Notes: a model not told the origin generated them from the letters alone. DNA of 64,000 nucleotides from Cavenderia fasciculata (GCF_000203815.1 NW_004457723.1:124001-188000), one strand, 5' to 3'; counted from the first letter of the stretch, positions 24,365-36,559 are shown. Made by a program: numbers and translations.

Positions 24365-25259
24365 CTCTTTCTATCTTTCTCTCTTCTTCTTTTACTATAT
24401 TTTCTGTCTTCTCTCGTGTTTAGATAGACTACGTATATACGAATAGATAAGATAAGATAAAAATAATAATATTATATATACAAGTTTTATAAAGAAAAGT
24501 AATGGGGGTCCTCAACCCCTCACCAAATGGAATTTAGTTGAGAGAGCAAGGAAAGGAAAAGTTTTTTTAAAATTAATTTTTTGTTTTTTTCATGAGTCAT
24601 TCATTGTACAGAATCTTAATTTCGCTAAACCTTTGAACCTCTAGACTAGTTTGTTTCTTTCAACCATGCATTACAACAATTATTGTGCGCACAATAAATA
24701 TTTAGAGTTGATAGTTTAGTTGATAATAGTTTGGTTATATTTTTTGTAATAATCTTACCTCTCCAACATTAAGATAAAGAGATTTGACGACGGCTTGTAG
24801 CTTTAGATCTTTGAATTTGCAGAAGCATGAAGAGATTCGTTTGTTTGGTCACCATACATTAACAAATCGGAAAGTTCTTTGACGAATACAGGATGATAAT
24901 TACCATTTATCAAAAGGCATACACAACTCATCGATCTTTTGTTCATTCAAAACTAACAAAAGATAAATCGAGTATACACGATTGTCATAATCAATCATTA
25001 TTAATATTTTGCGTAGTCACCTTTTATGTATACATATAGAGAATGGATAAAAAGAGTACCCATTGTCTCTTTTTTTAGGGATTGTATTCCTTTACCACAC
25101 AACTTTCAATCTTGTTTTTCTTTATGATTACTTTTAATCACTTGCAACCAGTATATACAAATGATAAAAAATGATCATAAAGAAAAATCAAATTGGTTGG
25201 TTGGTTGACTTGCAAGATAAAGAAAGAGGTATGTATGTAACTATAGTTTATATAGAAAT

Positions 25260-25307
<48 letters not shown>

Positions 25308-25366
25308 TTTTGATTACAATCTTTTTTTTTATTTATTTATTTTCTAATCTAGATTTCGAATCTTTA
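24365..25366. other. 1-kb intergenic stretch with a decayed coding-like remnant
   Basis: Between about 24790 and 25010 the minus strand reads like protein in two frames: YSIYLLLVLNEQKIDELCMP, then LINGNYHPVFVKELSDLLMY, separated by a frame change, with further stops. This looks like the remnant of a helical, perhaps ankyrin-type, host gene, but I cannot name it. An ATTT tetranucleotide run lies at 25261-25310. The rest is AT-rich and unremarkable. Confidence 0.35.
25261..25310. repeat. ATTT tetranucleotide microsatellite
   Basis: About twelve uninterrupted ATTT units lie just downstream of the GTPase gene's stop codon. Confidence 0.9.
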
Positions 25367-26277
25367 TCATTGTAAAACACATGTTTTGGATTTCTCTTCA
25401 TCAATCTTTGCAGCGGCAGCCTTGGCAGCGGCATCAGCAGCTCTTTTTTCATTATCAGCATCGATAAGCGACTGTCTTAGAATAGCTTCTTTTGGATAGA
25501 AAGGAACAATCTTTTCAGATTTGAGAAGAATATCGATCAACTGATTTGTCGAGTTGACCATCAACTTTTCAATGTGTTCCTCCATTTCGGGAATGACGAC
25601 ACGACGATTGAGGAAACATGCACCTATTAATAATATTATCAAATGAAGAGTTAAATAGGGATTGTTGTTGTTGCACAGTAGAGATATAGTTAGTACTTAC
25701 GAAGGACAGGAGCTTTTCGAATGATATCTGGAATTTTTGCATCAGGGTGACTAAGCTTCTGGACATAGTTTTCCACCAATGACTCTATGAAAAAATCGCA
25801 CTTGTTTAGAATAACCACTAGATTCTCCTCCTTCATTCCCCAATTGATAAGGAATTGGGTCATCATTGCAAGTTCCTCGAGAAGGCTCATCGAGAGACGG
25901 TCTAGTGGAAGTACAAATACAACAATGTGGACGGCTGCCAACTCTCTAGACACTAGCTTGTTCCATTGAGGTATCATCTGTACAAAAGACGATGTGCTGT
26001 CAGTAAGACCACGGGTGTCGACTATTCTCAGTGCAAAGTTGGTTCCGTTATGATTGGGGAAGTTTAGTGTCCCTACATCCCTGACTGCATCTTGGGTGAC
26101 CGACTTTGGATCTAATCTCGATTCTACTTTTTCCGTGTCGCAGTAGTCATGGATTGCATTAATGATCTCGCTTTTCCCACTGCCGCTTGGTCCAACAAAG
26201 ACGACTGTTCTCTCAATCAATGAGACTGGGAGTTGTCTACGTTGTGAGGATGTTGTTGTTGTTGGTTTAGGAATCAT
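25367..26277 (-). CDS. AIG1/GIMAP-like GTPase with a C-terminal CaaX box
   Basis: Minus-strand exons 25701-26277 and 25367-25623 give 277 residues. The G domain shows G1 at 29-36 (GPSGSGKS), G3 as DTRGLTDS near 88, and G4 as NKCD near 158, in the order and spacing of AIG1-like GTPases (TRAFAC class). The C-terminus carries an Ala-rich helix (RAADAAAKAAAAKIDEEKSK) and ends CVLQ, a CaaX-type box whose final Gln favours farnesylation. Together these suggest a membrane-attached GTPase on an endosomal or other cytosolic-face membrane. GIMAPs usually anchor by hydrophobic tails, so the prenyl-type end is unusual. Start ATG is at 26275-26277; the protein looks whole. Confidence 0.85.
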
Positions 26278-26596
26278 GATGATGATGAGATAATATTGTC
26301 AATATATTAATATTAATTAAAAAAATATTGTTTGGAGAAATTAATAAATAACAAAAATGGATGGTTCAGTCAGTCAGTCACTTGATCAAGAAGAATGTAC
26401 CTATTTATTCAAGTTGAAACAAAAAATGATCCATTCCTTTGTTTTAACTTAAATAAATACGTAGATGCACTTATCATAACCATGGATACCACCACCATCC
26501 TACAACCACTCTCATCCCACCACTTTTCTCTATTGAATAATATTTTGATCCTACCAATAGTTTATTGTGTATTTGGTACCATCAATCTCTCTTTCT
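26278..26596. other. Intergenic spacer, nothing recognised
   Basis: This 319-base gap separates two minus-strand genes. The plus strand is open for 109 codons from 26395, but codon composition and the AT-rich content suggest chance, and it overlaps the HYPK terminal exon. Confidence 0.5.
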
Positions 26597-27015
26597 TTAC
26601 TTGCTATGAATTAAATATTTTAAAGCAGAGATTATATTTCCATCATTTTCACGGAGTGCATTCTCTGCACGTAAAGTGTCCACCTCCAATTCTCTACAGA
26701 TTATTTCAACATCTACTTTATTGATTTTCACTGCTTTCAATGCTTCTAATCTATTACATATATAAATACATATGTTAATAATAATTATAATCCATTTGTA
26801 AATTAACAAAATAAATAAATAGAGAGAGAGAGTAAATACTTTTTTTGATTTGATTCTTCGTCCTCTACAGAAAGTTTAACAGTTTCTGTAGCTGTTTTTG
26901 GTTTATTTTTGTTGTTGTTGTTGAGTGATGACATTGCTTCACTGATCATCTTGTTGTTATTGATCGTGTTGGATGAATCATCCTTTTCTAATGTCATTGT
27001 TTCTTTGTTTGACAT
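26597..27015 (-). CDS. hypk: HYPK homologue (NAC-alpha-type UBA-like protein)
   Basis: Minus-strand exons 26840-27015 and 26597-26750 give 109 residues. The N-terminal half is disordered (Asn/Lys-rich). The C-terminal half (about 61-109) is the HYPK/NAC-alpha UBA fold: VKINKVDVEIICRELEVD followed by AENALRENDGNIISALKYLI, matching the family's I-K..D.E.I..E.E....AE..LRE..G....AL..L pattern. HYPK binds the NatA N-terminal acetyltransferase at ribosomes and acts with chaperones. Size agrees with animal HYPK (about 120-130). A NAC-alpha gene is excluded because the NAC beta-barrel domain is absent. Confidence 0.85.
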
Positions 27016-27790
27016 GTTATTTGATCAGTGATTGTCTAGATTAATTATTTATATATATTAATTATTTATATATTAATTATTTATATTTGAACCTTTATTT
27101 TGAATATTGAAGCGAATTTGAAAAAAAGAAGAGGGGTGAGTAAAAAAAGTTGGAGGCGATAAAATAAATGTAAAGAACATACATGAGTCCCAGATGAACC
27201 AGTTCTTTCTACGCATGTATTTTTTCAAAATATTAATTACAATACAAGTGTATAAATTGTTTTTATACCCCTAGCAACGGAAATACCTTGTTGGACGGCG
27301 ACCATTTTTCCAAACTTTTAATATACCAAGTAGCATAATCATATGACGTGTTGCATTGCCGTCCCAGTTGAAGATGTTTCCACAAGCAGTTCACAAAACA
27401 CGACGCCATGGCATCGTCATTGGAAGGAACCCCAACGACTTTACGTAATCATCTGAAAGAGTGACTTGCTTTACGAGTGCAAAACGATGCTGGTGGTCAC
27501 TGCATCGTAGGAAACTGTCACCATTGGCGTGTCGACAGTCATCGCGATAGGTGAGCAGCACTGGTGGACATTGGCTGGTTGGCTACCATCTTTTTCCAAA
27601 CAGTATTCTGTCGTTTTTATAAACGAATACAATACCTCAAAAGTAAGTCTCTTCATTTTATTCTTTTTTCTTTCTTTTTCTCGTTTTATAACATGTTATT
27701 AATTACGTTCTATTATTCTTACTATTATTTTCTGGTGTTATACCTAAAATTTGCAGCACCAAAAAAAACTATTTGATTTTTTTAATTTAT
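27016..27790. other. Intergenic region with a GC-richer coding-like remnant
   Basis: AT-rich sequence surrounds a less AT-rich island at about 27290-27660. On the minus strand the island reads like protein in shifting frames (TEYCLEKDGSQPANVHQCCS; FALVKQVTLSDDYVKSLGF), without a usable gene model. I do not recognise the family. It may be a decayed host gene. Confidence 0.35.
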
Positions 27791-28440
27791 TTATTTTAAT
27801 CGATTGGAACATACCAAACCTTTTCTATAACTATAGTTGATAAACTTTAAATGTTTAAACCTTGAACCATCTGAAGAAGAATTGGTTGGTGGTGGTGATT
27901 GATTTTCTTCTTCATCTTCATCTTCATCATCAGTTAAAAGACGGACGATAAAATATGAAAACGTGGGAGCAGTGATCATTTTGGCAAGCCAATCCTGGAT
28001 CTTAATCACACCATGTAGTAGCTGACATATGTGTAAACTTAGCAGATGAGAGTGACATTCCAACATATGGAAACAACATACTACATTGAACAGTTGTTTG
28101 TTGACTGATGCCAAGTGTAAGACATACTACGACGGGCAGCGCTGTCGTCTTATGAAAATCGAAAGCAATTCAAAATAAATAAAAGTTCATTTCACCTTTT
28201 GATATGAAGCCACAAGTGAAGGTTGATATCATTATCTTTTATTCATCTTTATATATTCTAGTCTTGTTGAGCTGCTTGTAGTTTACAGCCAAGTACAATG
28301 CTGTGCTATACCTTTTTCTCTTTGAGTAGATTTGTTGTTTTAAAGATATGTCTACAAACAGACTCTTGTCTAATAACCCGTCCCAAACCAATCGGAATAT
28401 CTTGATGATGAGATAGACTGGCAGTTCATATTTGACCTCT
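27791..28440 (-). pseudogene. Collapsed SAP/F-box-like family copy
   Basis: Two pieces match the intact gene at 32433-33809. About 28280-28440 reads LPVYLIIKIFRLVWDGLLDK (F-box-like part). About 27791-28115 reads ASVNKQLFNVV, then jumps to the C-terminal region (MITAPTFSYFIVRLL; FKHLKFINYSY). The SAP-like N-terminus and most of the leucine-rich middle are missing and frames are disrupted. It is a clear nonfunctional copy. Confidence 0.8.
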
Positions 28441-28594
28441 CCAGTACGAGAGAACTACGTACAATTAGTAAATAATATTTTTGAAGAGCAAAAACAAATA
28501 ATAAATTGTAAATAAAACAGTGAGCAATAGTCGAGAGTTGATCAGTATTAATTATAACGGCCACCTCTGGGATCACTACTTATAAATATCGTTC

Positions 28595-31500
28595 ATGACT
28601 ACAGCGACTATCGATTCATTAGTTTGGGTTGATAATCAACCTCTATCAGCTGGAGCATTACCAACATCATTACAATCATTGAAGTTTGGTAAAGACTATA
28701 CTCAACCAGTATCAGTTGGAGTATTACCATCATCATTACAATCATTGGTGTTTGGTTATTACTTTGATCAACCACTATCAGTTGGAGTATTACCATCATC
28801 ATTACAATCATTGAAGTTTGGTGATGACTATAATCAACCTCTACCAGTTGGAGTATTACCATCATCATTACAATCATTGGTGTTTGGTTATGACTATAAT
28901 CAACCTATACCAGTTGGAGTATTACCAACATCATTATTATCATTGGTGTTTGGTTCTGACTATAATCAACGTCTATCAGTTGGAGTATTACCATCATCAT
29001 TACAATCATTGGTGTTTGGTGATAGATACAATCAACCACTGCCAGTTGGAGTATTACCATCAACATTACAATCATTGGTGTTTGGTGATGGATACAATCA
29101 ACCACTATCAGTTGGAGTATTACCATCATCATTACAATCATTGGTGTTTGGTTATGACTATAATCAACCTATACCAGTTGGAGTATTACCATCATCATTA
29201 CAATCATTGGTGTTTGGTTATGACTATAATCAACCTATACCAGTTGGAGTATTACCAACATCATTACAATCATTGAAATTTGGTTATTACTATAATCAAC
29301 CTCTATCAGTTGGAGTATTACCAACATCATTACAATCATTGGTGTTTGGTGATAGATACAATCAACCACTGCCAGTTGGAGTATTACCATCAACATTACA
29401 ATCATTGGTGTTTGGTTATTACTATGATCAAGCACTATCAGTTGGAGTATTTCCATCATCATTATTATCATTGGTGTTTGGTCATAGATATAATCAACCT
29501 CTATCGGTTGGAGTATTACCAACATCATTACAATCATTGGAGTTTGGTGATAGATATAATCAACCTCTACGAGTTGGAGTATTACCATCATCATTACAAT
29601 CATTGGTGTTTGGTGATGGATACAATCAACCACTGCCAGTTGGAGTATTACCATCATTACAATCATTGAGGTTTGGTTGGGACTTACAATCAGCAATCAG
29701 ATATATATGCCCATTTGATCAATCAATAGGGATCAGCAAAGGATTTGTCAAGTACCCATCAATCGGAGTGATCAAACTTCCGTTTGAGAATAATAAGACA
29801 GTCATTTTCGCACATCAAAGAATCAACGCTCCAACACCATTTGAATCTATAGACTGCCGTCCCCATTTATTCAGGCCTCCACCAATTGTTGAAGGTGATG
29901 ATCCACACAATGGCACCAACATCGATGATGATTCCAAACAACAAAAGGGGACATCACTCAACACAAATCCCAACTCTATCAATTATTCTACCAAATATTT
30001 AATGACATACCCAATTGATCAATCTTCTTTTGTAACAGTCAACTCCAACAAATATTTTAAACTACACTCCTTTCCATATTCAGCCAACAAAGTATTTTTG
30101 GTGATGTCTGAATCATACGACGAACTGGTAAGAACATTAAATTTGAGCTCAGTCTAGGATTGTATTGCACAATCGAAAAATTCTAATGACTTCTTTATTA
30201 TTTAAATAGCTTGTTTATAAAGAAATAGATTACTCTCTCAATCAATCGATCTATGACAAAATACAATTTGAAATCGAAACAATGAAACTATTCATCAACG
30301 ACTCTATGTTTGTGCAATACAAAGATCACCAAGATGATACCGATTCAAAAAAGATATATATTTTGACACATTTCTGTGAAGGTGGTGATTTAGAACAATT
30401 ATTTCAATCAATCTATAAATGGTATGATATTCAAATCTCTAGATCATTAATCAAACACTAACAAATCTTTTAGGAATGAATCCCAAAAAACTATTGATCA
30501 AAAAGAATATAAATATATTTTAGAATCAGATATATGGGTCTATATTCGACGATTATTCCTCATACTTGAAAAACTATCTCAACACAATCTTGCACATCTT
30601 GATATCAAACCACTCAATCTATTTATTGGATTAGACGGTGAAATAGTTCTTGGTGATTTTGGTTGTTGTCAATATTTCATTGATCAACCAGTTCTATCTC
30701 CGGATATTGGTAAAACCTGCGACACTCACCCAGAACGCATGGATGATCAAACAAAATCACAAGATACAAATATTATGATGGCAATAGCTACAACACTTGC
30801 TTCTCGTGGAACAAATGGATATTACTCACCTGTATGTAACATCCTTTAATAACCCACCCACCCAATTATCTAATTTATATTACTTTTTAAAGGAATCAAA
30901 ACATAAGAAATATTATTCTTCAAATGATATATATTCAGTTGGATCAACTCTTTTTCATTTACTTTCATGGTAATGCTTAATAACTTATGACTATGTGCTA
31001 AAGGAGATTGAACCAAATAACTAACAAATTCATAGTCATCTAGATGATATTGAAAATAGAAAACAATTTATCTTGAATCACAAAAAGCACGACTTTAGTA
31101 CAGATCATATTAAAATATCAACAGATAGATACTCCGAACATTTAATTAATTTTGTCAAGAAACTATTAATCGAAACACCTCACAATCGACTTTCATTGGA
31201 TGATTTAACAGGAGAAATAGTCAACCAACACACACAAAGAATCAAATCATTTTTAATCGATCAACGACAAATTCTACCAAACACAACAACATTAATATTG
31301 GATGGTGAATTCAACAGTCCCCTCACTGGATTACTTCCACGAACACTTTTAAAATTAAAGTTATTGGGAAACTTTAATCAACCAATCAAATGGGGAGATA
31401 TTCCCTATGGAGTTGAAACATTAATATTCGGATCATCATTTAATAGTGAAATCAAACATTTGCCTGGATCGCTAAAAAAACTGGTTCTTGGCAAATCATT

Positions 31501-32133
31501 CGACTGTCCAGTGCTATCAAACATTTCAAACACCTGCATACTCGACCTAACAATAGATAGTAGCTGTGTAAATTCAGAAATAATTAGGGAAAGAGAATAT
31601 CTAGAACAAGTAAACAATATCAACACATATCATTTATCTGGAATACCCAATATTGCAGATTCATTTATAAACGACAATATTAAATACAATTCAATCTTAA
31701 CGATTGGTGAAAATTGTTATGGAAGTGGTAAAACCAATATGTATGTTAGATGTTGCCTGATAAATTATCATGTATTAATAACTAGAATGTAATTCTAACA
31801 ATATTAATTATCTATAGAAAAAACAAAATGGTATCTTTGGAGAACAATATTCTACAATGGAAGAATAATAATATCAAAATATCAATAGATTTAAACGATG
31901 TTGGAGTGATATCAAATGTTCAAGCATCAATTCATCCCCATTTATATTGTCAAATCGATAAACTCAAATTCGAAGCATTGAACAAACAGCTAGACTTTAA
32001 AGCCATTGAATACCCACTTCCAAATATGACTAAACTATTTGAATTGGATGAAGATAACCTTCATCAAGTATATCAAGATGATCAATACTTGAATATAAGA
32101 TTCATTCCACTAAAACCAACAATGCGGGAATAA
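28595..32133 (+). CDS. FNIP-repeat serine/threonine kinase (Fnk-type)
   Basis: Six exons (28595-30127, 30210-30421, 30474-30831, 30893-30969, 31036-31740, 31818-32133) join in phase to give 1066 residues. The N-terminal ~370 residues hold 16 FNIP repeats of 22 residues (pattern SLQSLVFGDRYNQPLPVGVL). A kinase domain follows: putative N-lobe Lys in ELVYKEIDY, helix-C Glu in FEIETMKLF, catalytic loop HLDIKPLN, DFG in VLGDFGCC, and activation-segment end RGTNGYYSPE, then DIYSVGSTLFHLL. All key residues seem present. The C-terminal part has more diverged FNIP units (GNFNQPIKWGDIP; GSSFNSEIKHLP) and a conserved tail. Dictyostelids have several such Fnk kinases; targets are unknown. It has a broken relative at 51965-54927. 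Confidence 0.88.
28655..29680 (+). repeat. Tandem 66-base (22-residue) FNIP repeat array
   Basis: Sixteen tandem units of 66 bases, many nearly identical at DNA level (for example the units with DRYNQPLP or YDYNQPIP recur), lie inside exon 1 of the kinase gene. One late unit lacks a codon in the LPS-LQSL segment. The close match of units implies recent expansion or homogenisation by unequal exchange. A period divisible by three keeps all frames open, producing long shadow ORFs. Confidence 0.95.
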
Positions 32134-32432
32134 ATAAACAACATGTTTGAAATGTAATAATATTAATAGAATTTAATAAATAAATAATTTGTTTGGTATC
32201 CTTGACATATCATCATGGGTAGCTTTTTGTTGTTGTTATTATCAGCCATTAGATTGACTGATGATTGTTCTTTATATTATTATTATTATTATTATCTGAT
32301 GTATAGACAATTTCACTATTCCTTCTAAAGTACTTTCATCGTTTATACAAATAATTTATATTATTTATTTCCTTTTTTTTCTTACATGTGTATAGAGCTT
32401 GCTTTGATCCATTTGCCAAATATATTCATCGA

Positions 32433-33809
32433 TCATTTAATATACCAAACCTTTTTATAATCAAACCTACAATTCCATTTCTCTTTTAGATATTTAAATT
32501 TTGAAGCAGTTGGAAGGGGAGGAAGAGGAAGAGGAGGATTGGTTGGTAATTCTACTATAGTAGTTGGTACTACTTGTTGATGATTGGTTTTGACTTGAAT
32601 GAAAAGACAAGTAATATAACATGAAAACTTTGGATTGGTGATCATGTTTGCAAGATCTAAATTTAGTTGGCTGTGTCGATAGTCATTATATAAAGTTGTA
32701 AGGTTGGGGAACAGGTCGTTGATAACAGTTGTCCATCCGAGACGCATGTTTAGTTGATTGACTGATACTTGTAAATAGGTAATTCCTTGATAAAAGGAAA
32801 CGCGTTGAAGTCTATTCTTTTGATTGAATATAGTTGCGTGTGTTGGGAATTCAAAGTCATAGCAAATGAATTTGGTAAGGTTGGTGTATGGCTGTCGGAT
32901 TAAATCCACACCAAGTGTAGACAATGAATCTCTAACCTTTTCATTATCAATGTTAAACTTGGGTGGTAGTTTAATCTTGACCATCGTCTGTTTAACATTA
33001 TTAAAGAATGTTTGTATACCTTTTTGTGATTCTGTATTCATATTTAGTTTCTCGAAATCACATTTAACCAATGTAGGTAAACTTTTAGCCAATACTTCAA
33101 AATGTATTACATCTAATTGAATAGCACCACCGATACCACCACCGATTACAAGAGAAACAATATTACACATTGCAGTACACATTTGTTCGAGTGATCTTTG
33201 ACGAATGGTTGGTTTATCGTGACTGTAAGAGATTTTGAGTTTGGTTACTTTGGAAACAGACTCTATGAGCAAGTGGTGGAGAGCAGGTTCTGTATGAAAC
33301 AGATTGTCGATTGCGTGATGTCCCATCTCCAGCCTGTCGGGTCGTTTCACAACACACCACGGTTCAGTTGCCATATGTGTAAATTGAACCGATGTCAATG
33401 ACATGCAAACACTCGGAAACTGTGACACTACATTGAATAGTTGTTTGTTGACCGATGCCAAGTACAATGCCATCCTATACCTTGTATCTATCTTGTAAAT
33501 AGGTTCAAGTGACGTGTCTACAGACAGACTCTTGTCTAATAACTCGTCCCAAACCAATCGGAATATCTTGATGATTAGATAGACCGGCAGAGCATAGTTG
33601 ACCGTCCCAACATGATACTCTCTTGTTACTTTTGACATATCATCACATATCTCCTTTTGATATTGTCTCTTTAATATGATATCTATCATATCATCCTTTT
33701 TAATAGACTTTAAATAGAATATCTTTCGAGAGTCCAACCATCCTTTTAATTGATCAACTTGTAACAGTTGTAATTCATCCTTTGTATAACCACTCTTTTC
33801 TAAATCCAT
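32433..33809 (-). CDS. SAP/F-box-like leucine-rich protein (intact family member)
   Basis: One uninterrupted minus-strand exon of 458 residues. At 17-50 is a SAP-like helix pair (LKGWLDSRKIFYLKSIKKDD). At about 70-90 an F-box-like segment reads TVNYALPVYLIIKIFRLVWD. ASVNKQLFNVV follows, and then a leucine-rich body. The C-terminus is Pro-rich (LPLPPLPTASKFKYL) and ends KKVWYIK. SAP domains bind nucleic acids or act as SUMO-ligase-like helices, and F-box-like parts bind Skp1; neither role is proven here. It is the only undamaged copy of its subfamily in the window (others at 27791 and 34409), so it serves as a reference for them. Confidence 0.8.
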   Translation of the reverse strand: MDLEKSGYTKDELQLLQVDQLKGWLDSRKIFYLKSIKKDDMIDIILKRQYQKEICDDMSKVTREYHVGTVNYALPVYLIIKIFRLVWDELLDKSLSVDTSLEPIYKIDTRYRMALYLASVNKQLFNVVSQFPSVCMSLTSVQFTHMATEPWCVVKRPDRLEMGHHAIDNLFHTEPALHHLLIESVSKVTKLKISYSHDKPTIRQRSLEQMCTAMCNIVSLVIGGGIGGAIQLDVIHFEVLAKSLPTLVKCDFEKLNMNTESQKGIQTFFNNVKQTMVKIKLPPKFNIDNEKVRDSLSTLGVDLIRQPYTNLTKFICYDFEFPTHATIFNQKNRLQRVSFYQGITYLQVSVNQLNMRLGWTTVINDLFPNLTTLYNDYRHSQLNLDLANMITNPKFSCYITCLFIQVKTNHQQVVPTTIVELPTNPPLPLPPLPTASKFKYLKEKWNCRFDYKKVWYIK

Positions 33810-34408
33810 TTCAACCTGCTACTATACTACTACTACTTCTTTATTGTTTCATTGTCATGTCAATTTCTATTTAATGATAGAATGATCAAAAATAATAGAA
33901 ATATAATAATAATAATAATCCCAACGAATAGAAGAACTTAAAAGTTACTATCAAAAAATTATTATTATTTAAATTATTGAATAATTTTTTGAAATGAGGT
34001 AGAGATTGTTATAATTCTATTTTATAGCGTTATGAGGATTTACTTTTAATTACAAATAATTCTTCTCTTGATTCTCTTACTACTTCTTTTATTATTCATT
34101 CTCTCACTTTAGATGCCCTTCAAGAATGAAAACCAACAACTACACTTCAAGAATCGAAATATTTCGAGAATCTTATTCCTGTCCATGAAGGGGAGGGTGT
34201 ATCTTTTGTATTATACCATTGAATTTACAACTAGGAGCCAACAATGGATAAAATATTATTCATTGTGTCGACATTGTGAACTCTTTGAAATTTTAGAGAG
34301 GGTTCGAATTTATGTGTAAATTAAATTAATTTAATAAATATTATCTTTATACACATTATTATTATTCTACTAGTATTTACATTATTATTGTTATTTGTTA
34401 TTTGTTAT
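33810..34408. other. Intergenic region, nothing recognised
   Basis: A 599-base AT-rich gap between two minus-strand family members. The plus strand is open for 68 codons at 34113-34319 without protein-like features or known motifs. Confidence 0.5.
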
Positions 34409-35915
34409 TTATGGATCATTAATAAACCAAACCTTTTTACATTCAAATGTACAATTCCATTGCTCTTTTAAATATTTAAATTTTGAAGCAGGAGGAAGGG
34501 GAGGAAGAGGAGGGGGATTGGTTGGTAATTCTGTAGTTGCAACTTGTTGTTGTTGTTGTTGTTGTTGAGGTTGTTGGTAATGATTATTTGTGATTGAAAA
34601 ACAAGCAATATAACATGAAAACATGGGACTGGTGATAGCATCTGCAAGTTGTAAATTTAATATGTTGTGTGTTTGATCATTTTGCAAGGTTGTGAGGTTG
34701 GGAAACAGGTCATTGATGACAGTTGCCCATCTAGCAAAGGCCGATGAATCGACGCTTACCTGTAAATAGGTAATCCCATGGTAAAAGGCAACACATTGAG
34801 GATGCAATCGATTAAAATCGGTTACATGTTTTGGGAAATCAACTGTTGATCTGCATATGAGTTTGGTGAGGTTCTGGTGGTGGTGTCGGAGTAGGTCAAC
34901 GCCTAGTGTACTAACGGACTGTCTAACCTTTTCATTTTCAATGTACCAAGAGATTGGTAGTTTGACCTTGACCATTGACTGTTTGACATTGTCAAAGAAT
35001 ACACACATACTTTTGAATTCAGTGTTGTACATGTCTATGAAATCAACTTTAACCAACGTAGGTATTCTAGCCAACACTTCAAAATGTTTGACCTCTAATT
35101 TGATCGAGGTAGCGACAAACGAAACCAAACTGCACATGGTAGCACTCATTTGTTCAAATGATCGTTTACGAATGATACCTCCACCATTACCATAGGTTAT
35201 TTTGATCTTGGTCACACGAGACACCGAGTCAATGACTGAATGGTCAAGAGTATCTGAAAAGAATACATTGTCAATTGCGCGATGTCCCATTTCTAATTTG
35301 TCGGGTCTTTTAACAACACACCAAGCTGCAGTTGCTATATGTGTGAGTTGACCCGATGTCAATGACATTGACACGTATGAAAACAACGATACTACATTGA
35401 ATAGTTGTTTGTTGACCGATGCCAAGTACAATGCCATCCTATACCGTTTTTTCATCGAGTAGATTGGTGGCACTTGAAGTGAAGTGTCTATCGACAGACT
35501 CTTGTCTAATAACTCGTCCCAAACCAATCGAAATATCTTGATGATTAGATAGACTGGTAGTGCATAGTTGACCGTCCCCATGATACTCTCTCAGTGGTTT
35601 TGACAATTCTTGGTATCTAGCCTTTTGTTGTTGTTTCTCCAAGATGAGGTTTATAATAGCTTCCTTTTGAATAGATTGTGTATGAAATATCTTTCTCTTG
35701 TCCAACAACTCTTTTAATTGGTCAACTTTAAACTTTCTCAATTCCTCTTTTATATATTCCTTTTCTAATTGAATTCCAACTATCTCTTTCTTTTTTACTA
35801 TTCTTTTCTTCCTTGGTTGTTGTGTTTCGTCATTCAAAGTTGTAGTTGTAGTAGTTGTAGTTGTATCATTGTCACCTTCACCACCACCATCATCATTATT
35901 ACTATTATCTGACAT
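34409..35915 (-). pseudogene. SAP/F-box-like family member broken by one extra base
   Basis: Paralogue of the gene at 32433-33809. The first frame (from ATG at 35915) has a Ser/Asp/Thr-rich start, a basic patch (PRKKRIVKKKEIVG), the SAP-like part (LKELLDKRKIFHTQSIQKEA) and PLREYHG. The F-box-like part TVNYALPVYLIIKIFRLVWD is in another frame that runs to 34409. The junction is a GGGG run at about 35577-35580; one G fewer would read REYHGTVNYALP like the paralogue. The whole span is one base longer than a multiple of three and otherwise open. It is either a very young pseudogene or a sequencing error. Confidence 0.75.
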
Positions 35916-36559
35916 GATTGAATCTATCTATATTATTACATTACAGATACATGTGTGTATATTATATACACCATACTACTTTACTTGCTTGGGGTAATAA
36001 ATAATAATGAATAAACAAAAAAATTTTGTTCATCAAAAACCTCATCTCCTCACATCATTCTTCTATTCACAAACATCATCCATTATCTTTCTTTCAATCT
36101 AGAAATAGATATTATATCATTAATAATGATCATAGAGAAGAGACGAGGGAAAGAGAGAGAGAGACGAGTGATAGAGAGAGAGAGAGAGAGAGAGAGTGTG
36201 TCCATTGAAATCCACATGAATTTCAGCGACTATATCAATAGGATAGCACTATAGTAGTATGACAAGATTACGTGTGTATATGCCTGTGTGTGTGCGTCCG
36301 ATAATCTCTATCTACAACACCAACAAACAATTTCGATCATCGGATGTTGCGATGAATGCGAACTGTGTCAACACCCCAAACAAAGAGTTTTTGTAGTGTG
36401 ACGTGAAGATTATTCAGAGTGCGACGGAGCTGGCTAATTCAAAATATCTTTGTGTTGTTTATAAATAATTCATTACTTTCATTCATTCATTATATTCATT
36501 CATTCATTCATTCTCTCCTCTCCTCTCCTCACAATAAATATAAATATATAATAATAATA
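35916..36559. other. Intergenic region with GA microsatellite
   Basis: This 644-base divergent spacer has a GA-repeat run at about 36150-36198 and C/T-rich and ATT-rich leader sequence just upstream of the glutaredoxin-like ATG. No ORF or RNA gene was recognised. Confidence 0.5.

Noticed and set aside
28655-29680. CRISPR-like regular repeats
   Set aside because: Units are contiguous coding repeats with no spacers, in a eukaryotic gene.
28608-29696. Long open frames on both strands across the FNIP array
   Set aside because: The 66-base period is divisible by three, so every frame stays open; these are shadows of the FNIP coding frame.
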